Positions 46,501-52,500 of a stretch of DNA of 64,000 nt are shown here, one piece after another. Under the pieces are notes generated by a model. That model did not search any database. It saw nothing but the letters and a program-made list of their open reading frames with translations, and had not been told where the DNA came from. The DNA is from Dichetophora obliterata. Taxonomy: Eukaryota > Arthropoda > Insecta > Diptera > Sciomyzidae. Every line of letters begins with the position of its first letter. Within the stretch, counting starts at the first letter, position 1. The position numbers and the translations under genes were made by a program. The stretch lies in contig OY986435.1 in NCBI GenBank assembly GCA_963920525.1, forward strand, positions 223,126,399 to 223,190,398, read 5' to 3'.

Positions 46501-49500
46501 ATTAAATTTTGAAAAAATACAACTTTGACGGCTTGTCATAACGAAACGGTTTCAAATATTAAAAAAATTCATTTTGATTTTTTCACCCAAGATATTTTCT
46601 ATTGAAAGCTATAAAAAATTGGAAAAATTTAAACATCTATATACTATATTTTCGGCCGCTTATTTTACACTGTGTGTCGTTTTCCACTTCATTTATAATT
46701 TTTATCAAGGGATTTGAGGGCGCCCCTGGCTTAGTTGCGCCCGTCCGCAATGCGGGCTCTGCGGGCCCGCGTTTTACGCCACTGATGAAGACGAGGAAAC
46801 CTTTTTCCGTCCTCAATGGGTTAACGTTGTTTCAGTACGTACAATTTTATTACCTTTTCAACGGTGGTTAAACGATGAAAACCGGACGATAAATGGCGTA
46901 CTTATGGCGATTGAAGTCGAAATCACGTCGAAATGTATCAAGAAAAAAAGTCACAATAAAAAATCAAATAAAAAATAAAAAATTTTTTATACTGGCTGTA
47001 TTTTTTTATTCATTCCAAACGTTCGGAATGACTGCTTTTGTTTCTTTATTCAGTTTTGACTATCCGGAAGATTCTTTTTGTATTTCTTTATTCTTACGGA
47101 TTATTCCAAACGCGTTCTTTTTATACTATCAGCTAAGGTAGAATAAAAAGAATATTCCTTGTGTGTGAGGTTATATTCGATTGTTTGAAGTAAAATGTCG
47201 CTAAATAAAAATGGTAAAATTTTTTAGTTTAAATGTTTTAAATTGCTTTGTTGCATTTTTATTTTATAGATTTTATCGGGTGTATTTGTTGTCTTTATTT
47301 AAATATGAAAAATATGTTACTGGTTCTAACAAAAAAAAAATTCTTTCTTTTCCAATAATGTTTCTTTATTCATTCTGTTCTGGATAAACAACAATCCATT
47401 CTTTTCGTTCTCTTCTTTATCCGGAATGAAAACAGATAGACCCACTGATAGTTATAATTTTTGGAGCTTTATTTTTTTTTTTAAATTCATGGCTGTGCGA
47501 ATAATCGCTCAACTTACAATCGCCCAAACCCAAAAATGAACAATCACCCAAAAAATTGGCCATTTGTTCATAATATACAATCGCCCAAACTAGTGATGAA
47601 CAATCGCCAAAAACTGCGAACGAACGTTCTCCTAAATCGTGAAATGATTAATTGCCCCAAAACATTGCACAACTTCATATTTATATGAATACTACATATC
47701 TATATATGTATAAATAGGCGTAGGAAAAACAGTTTGGTACCATTTTCTCCCGTGTTTCTCAACCGATTTGGATAATTTTTCTTTCGAATGAATAAGAGTA
47801 GGGAGAAGGAGTGCACCAAATACTTTTTGTGACCTTTGACCTGAAATACGAGCGTTCAATAAAGAATTTCTTACACAAAACCTAAGTTATAAGAGATGGA
47901 AGAACACCGTGAAGACAATTTTAGACATTGCTGAAATGTACAAAAAATATGGCAAACATTTCTCGCTACAATAAGCATTGTTTTATGTAACATGTGCGTA
48001 TATATTGGGAATGTGAAATTTCTTACAAACAGTAAATTTTGAAAAATTACCGTTATTTTGACATCAAAATTATGCCGATATATCGAAAACTAGCTTTTCT
48101 TAGTACAATGTATTTTTGTATGAAAAGTCATTGGGCAAGAAAAACGGATATGAAAGCTTTTTTTGGCAATATTTTTCACGAATGGTATATTAAAAAATTT
48201 CCCGTTATTATGACATTATGACAAAATTATTGCGTTATCTCGAAAACTATAGCTTTTTTCAGTACAACGTATTTTTGTATGAAAAGTCGTTGGTTAGCAC
48301 TGAGCTGCAAACTGAAAATAGAAATACTAATCATATCATATCACAGTGTAGGTCGAAGGTCACAGTGAAAAGGTCGAATTTCGACCACTGGCGAATTTGA
48401 GTACATATAAAAATGTATATTTATTAAATCAATATTTGAAAACAGTTGACATAATCAAAATTCGTCCTTGACTATAATGATTATCAAATGATTGCCCTTG
48501 TAAGGAATGTTAAAAGAAAACATTTCGTAAAAAGGCTAATCATATCATCATAAAAAGACACACATACGTTTTTTTCATAATTACTTCAGGCAAACCGTTA
48601 ACTCTCTGTAATTGCACAGTGGAGCGAGCGCAATCTTCGCAAAATTTATGAAAAAAATATTTCGGCAATTATTCATTCTTTAAAATTTGGGCGAACATTC
48701 ATTATGAACAATCGCCCAAACTCAAAATTTACTAAAAACTTTAGCCGTATTATTGGGTGATTGTTCATTTTCGTACTTTTGGGCGATTGTAACTTGGGCG
48801 ATAATTTGCACAGTCACAATTCAAAGAAACAAACAACTTGGGCGCTTGGAAATATCGCCCAATAAAAAATCGGCACAAAAAAAATTAAAAATCGGTCAAA
48901 AGTTTTTTAAAGAAAATAAATAAATCACCCAAATGCAAAATAGCCCCAAAAATAAAATGAAAACCTAGAAACAAGAATATTTTAACAAAAATTAATATAT
49001 TAATCAACTAGCTGATATACCCAGTGTTACTTGGTAGTTCATTTAAATAATTATTATTATCCAATATTAGTTTTGAACTCATTGATTTTTTTTTAACAAA
49101 AAATTAAAAGTAAATCTTTTGAAATTATCGTATATATCAGTTCAATCATCATTTACAAATCACCGTTTACATATTTTAAACAATTTTAGATTATAAAATT
49201 TCTTATTATATACTTTTGGAAAGAAAAGAAAATTTTACTTTTGGAAGATCAGTGACTCCCTAACACTGTTAAAATCTTAAAAGAATTATTATTAGGTGGC
49301 AACCCTATTATTTCAAAATTTTATAATTTTGAAATTCTGACCACAGATTCGGACTTCCGCGACCAATTTTTGGTATATAATTTCTTTGCCAGTCTCGAAT
49401 TCATAAAAATACAAAAAATTAAGGTGGCAACCGTATCCACCAACTTGAATTTTACAATTCTGACTTCAGATTCGAAATCATTGACTCTCTAACACTGTTA

Positions 49501-52500
49501 AATGATGTTTAAAATTTTTAAAAATACATATTATAGGGTGGCAATACTGTGGTAAAAATTTAGGTGGTAGCCGTAACCTCCATCTTAAATTTTAAAACTG
49601 TGACATTGTATTCGAAATAAAATCCGTTGTCAGAATTTCAAAATTAAAAAAATTCGCAAAAATACCCAAAAATCTAGGTGGCAACTCTATCCGCCATCTT
49701 GAATTTTAAATTCTGACATCATCATCCTCCTACAACTGCCAACCACGGAGTCCACAGAACCCTTAAAAGTCATAATACACTTAAGCTTTTCCTATACAAG
49801 CTCATTAAATTTTTTGGATACTTGCTTTAATTGGATACTTGCCTTCATTTTCAAGCTTTTCAAGCTTTTAGCCGAAGGCATCAAGCTTTCCTTTACTTGA
49901 AACTTCGTGCCGTTCGTTCGTATATTCAATTACAAGCTATACTTGATTCAAAATTATCAAGCTCAAGCTAGCTTGAAAATGTATTTTAAGCAAGTACTTG
50001 AAATAGACTTCAAGTAGGCTTATGCAGTTCTCTGATGTGCGTATCATGTTTACAAAATTAGTACTAAAAATCGTATTAAATAGCATTATACAGGTTACAT
50101 TTTATTTATGTTCATTCTAGATTCCTTTATTCCTTTGCCCCTTCTCACAAAGAATATTTGTGGAGAAAAAATTTTTAAAATTTTTTTGGAATACTCTTAA
50201 AATTAAATTTGAAAATGCTTTGAGCGAGAAAGATTTTTACCCCATCTTTGAATCACATATAATTTTCTTATGTGTACAAGCGTGTGTCAACTGGCGTATC
50301 ATGATAACAAAATTAATAACAAAAATCTCAGAAAATAGAATTACATAGGTTAAATTTTCTTTATGTGAATTCTAGACTCCTTTATGTCTTTGCACCATAT
50401 CCCCCTAGAGCAAATCCTGCGGACGCCCTTGTCGAAAACTGTAGATTTTCTCAGAATAGCCCATTTTCTTGATGCAAGGTCATCGCCTCAGAATGAAAAA
50501 AACGATTAAAAATTATATTTTTTTTTACGCTCAGGGGACGCCCCCCCTTAAATTGCAAGAACAGCGCAACAAAAAACCGGTGGACCTCGAGCAAGGCGAA
50601 AAGTGATAAACATATAAATGCAGAGCTGCGCTCCAAAACAAAATAAAGCAAAAGAAAAGGACTTTTTTGTTTCGTTTGACATGTATTGATTGATTGATGT
50701 ATTGAGATTGATAAACAAATCGTCCGTGGCAAAGACGCGGACAACTGTAGCCTGTAGGCAAAACAGTTAAGAACCATTTTCTCCCGTGTTTCTCAAACAA
50801 AAATTTTGATAATTTTTTTTAAATAAACTAGAATATTAGAACTAGCAGTCTACCGAATATTTTATATAAAAATCCACCTACTACACAGTAAAAAATTTGA
50901 GGGTAGATTTTATCTTTTTTATAACATTTGTGTGGTATAAACTTTTTTTAATCCAAATAATTTATAAATTTTATACCCCTCAATATTATTATAATAATAA
51001 AACATATATAATTTAAAAATTTGATATGGATATCATGTGTAAATCAAAATATATTCTGGTTCAAAAGAAAAAAAATTCACCGAAATTGGGAAATTTAAAA
51101 ATATAATGGTTTCGATTGGTCTGACGAGAAAAATGGTCTGGAAAATTTATAAGATTTGATGGTATAACTTTTAAAACATTTTTGGTATGTATACCAAATC
51201 GTATAAAATTTATGCTCATATTTTTACTGCGTAGTAAAAATGATGTATAACTTCACCCAAGGTTCATGTATAAAGTTGTGGCACTTGACCTAGTCGAACT
51301 GTCAGAATGGATGAAAAGAAATCTAGGGAATGAAGAATGTATAGAACAAAGAAAAGCACAGTGACAAACAAGCTAAGGCGGAAAAAGAGCGCGTTCCTCT
51401 CAAGTGCCTATGCACCTTATAAATGAACCTTGACTTCACCCACTATCGGATCATATACACGTAGAAGACCGCCCAAAAAGAAGAAAAAGCATTCGAAATT
51501 GTTTCGTAAGGATTTTTCTTTACACTATAGTAAGATCAGCACATGAGCAAAGATAGAGGAAAAACGACAATTTCTATTCTTATACTTGCCCCTCACATTG
51601 CGTTCTCTTCTGAGTGAGAGAACTGGTGGCTAATTCATTAGGAAAGTACCAAATGTTTTTTTTTTTTTTGGATTCGCCCGGAGGTATGAAATCTTCCAAA
51701 GATACGTATACCCGTCCTATACGCATGCACGATTTACATTCTAAATCCTGCCCGAATCAGCCGGGACAGACAGAATGTACCTACGTACTAAAACATACCC
51801 CCTATTGGCAATTAGGATTTTCCACTAAGCACATTAATTGGCTTTTCAGCGGAATTTAAAAATTGAATATATATAAAACGCGTATTTAAATAAACTTGAT
51901 TCTATATAAATAAGCAACATCGAATTAAATAATAATAATTATCAATTTAAAGTACCCGAAAAACAATCCTGATTTCAAAAACAATCCAAAACACTTAACT
52001 CATTTTAACTGGTTTGCGGCCATTGTCCAACCCAAGGACCTTCGTGGAAATGAGATAAATCTCATATCCGCCAAATTAAAATCCCAATTAGTTGAATATG
52101 CATTTGGGCCAACGCAGGCATAAACTTGTGTGGAAAAGAGATATACTCTGGCACACCAGTCCAGGTGATAGTGTGAGTTCAGTCTAATTTCAAATCAGGA
52201 AATCACGTGAGCACGTAAATCCCAATTCGATTTAAAATTAAAATATTGAATAATTAAAAGTAAGTTTTAGAAACGATTCATATTTGATGGTGCTTACTTT
52301 ATAAAACATAATATCGAGACAAAAAGGAGAAACAGAACAATCTCAATTACCAATATTACATTGTTATAAAACTGCGTTAGGTATAATAGGATAAAGTTAA
52401 ATTGATTTAATTATTTAAATGTAATATAATTTTCCGTTTTAAGACGTCTACCGAATCAGAAAAATTAATCACGTTGAAGTTATCATTGAAATCACTGCAC

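Larger units (their letters stand above)
42567..46784 (-). mobile_element. hAT-like element with 8-bp duplication
   Basis: It begins CAGTAGCGTAA and ends TTACGCCACTG, imperfect inverted repeats, and both sides carry the 8-bp direct repeat ATGAAGAC (42559-42566 and 46785-46792). Inside are a hAT dimerisation-domain fragment, a duplicated 0.6-kb segment and a solitary arm of the 1.3-kb inverted-repeat family. It is not autonomous in its present state. Confidence 0.85.
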
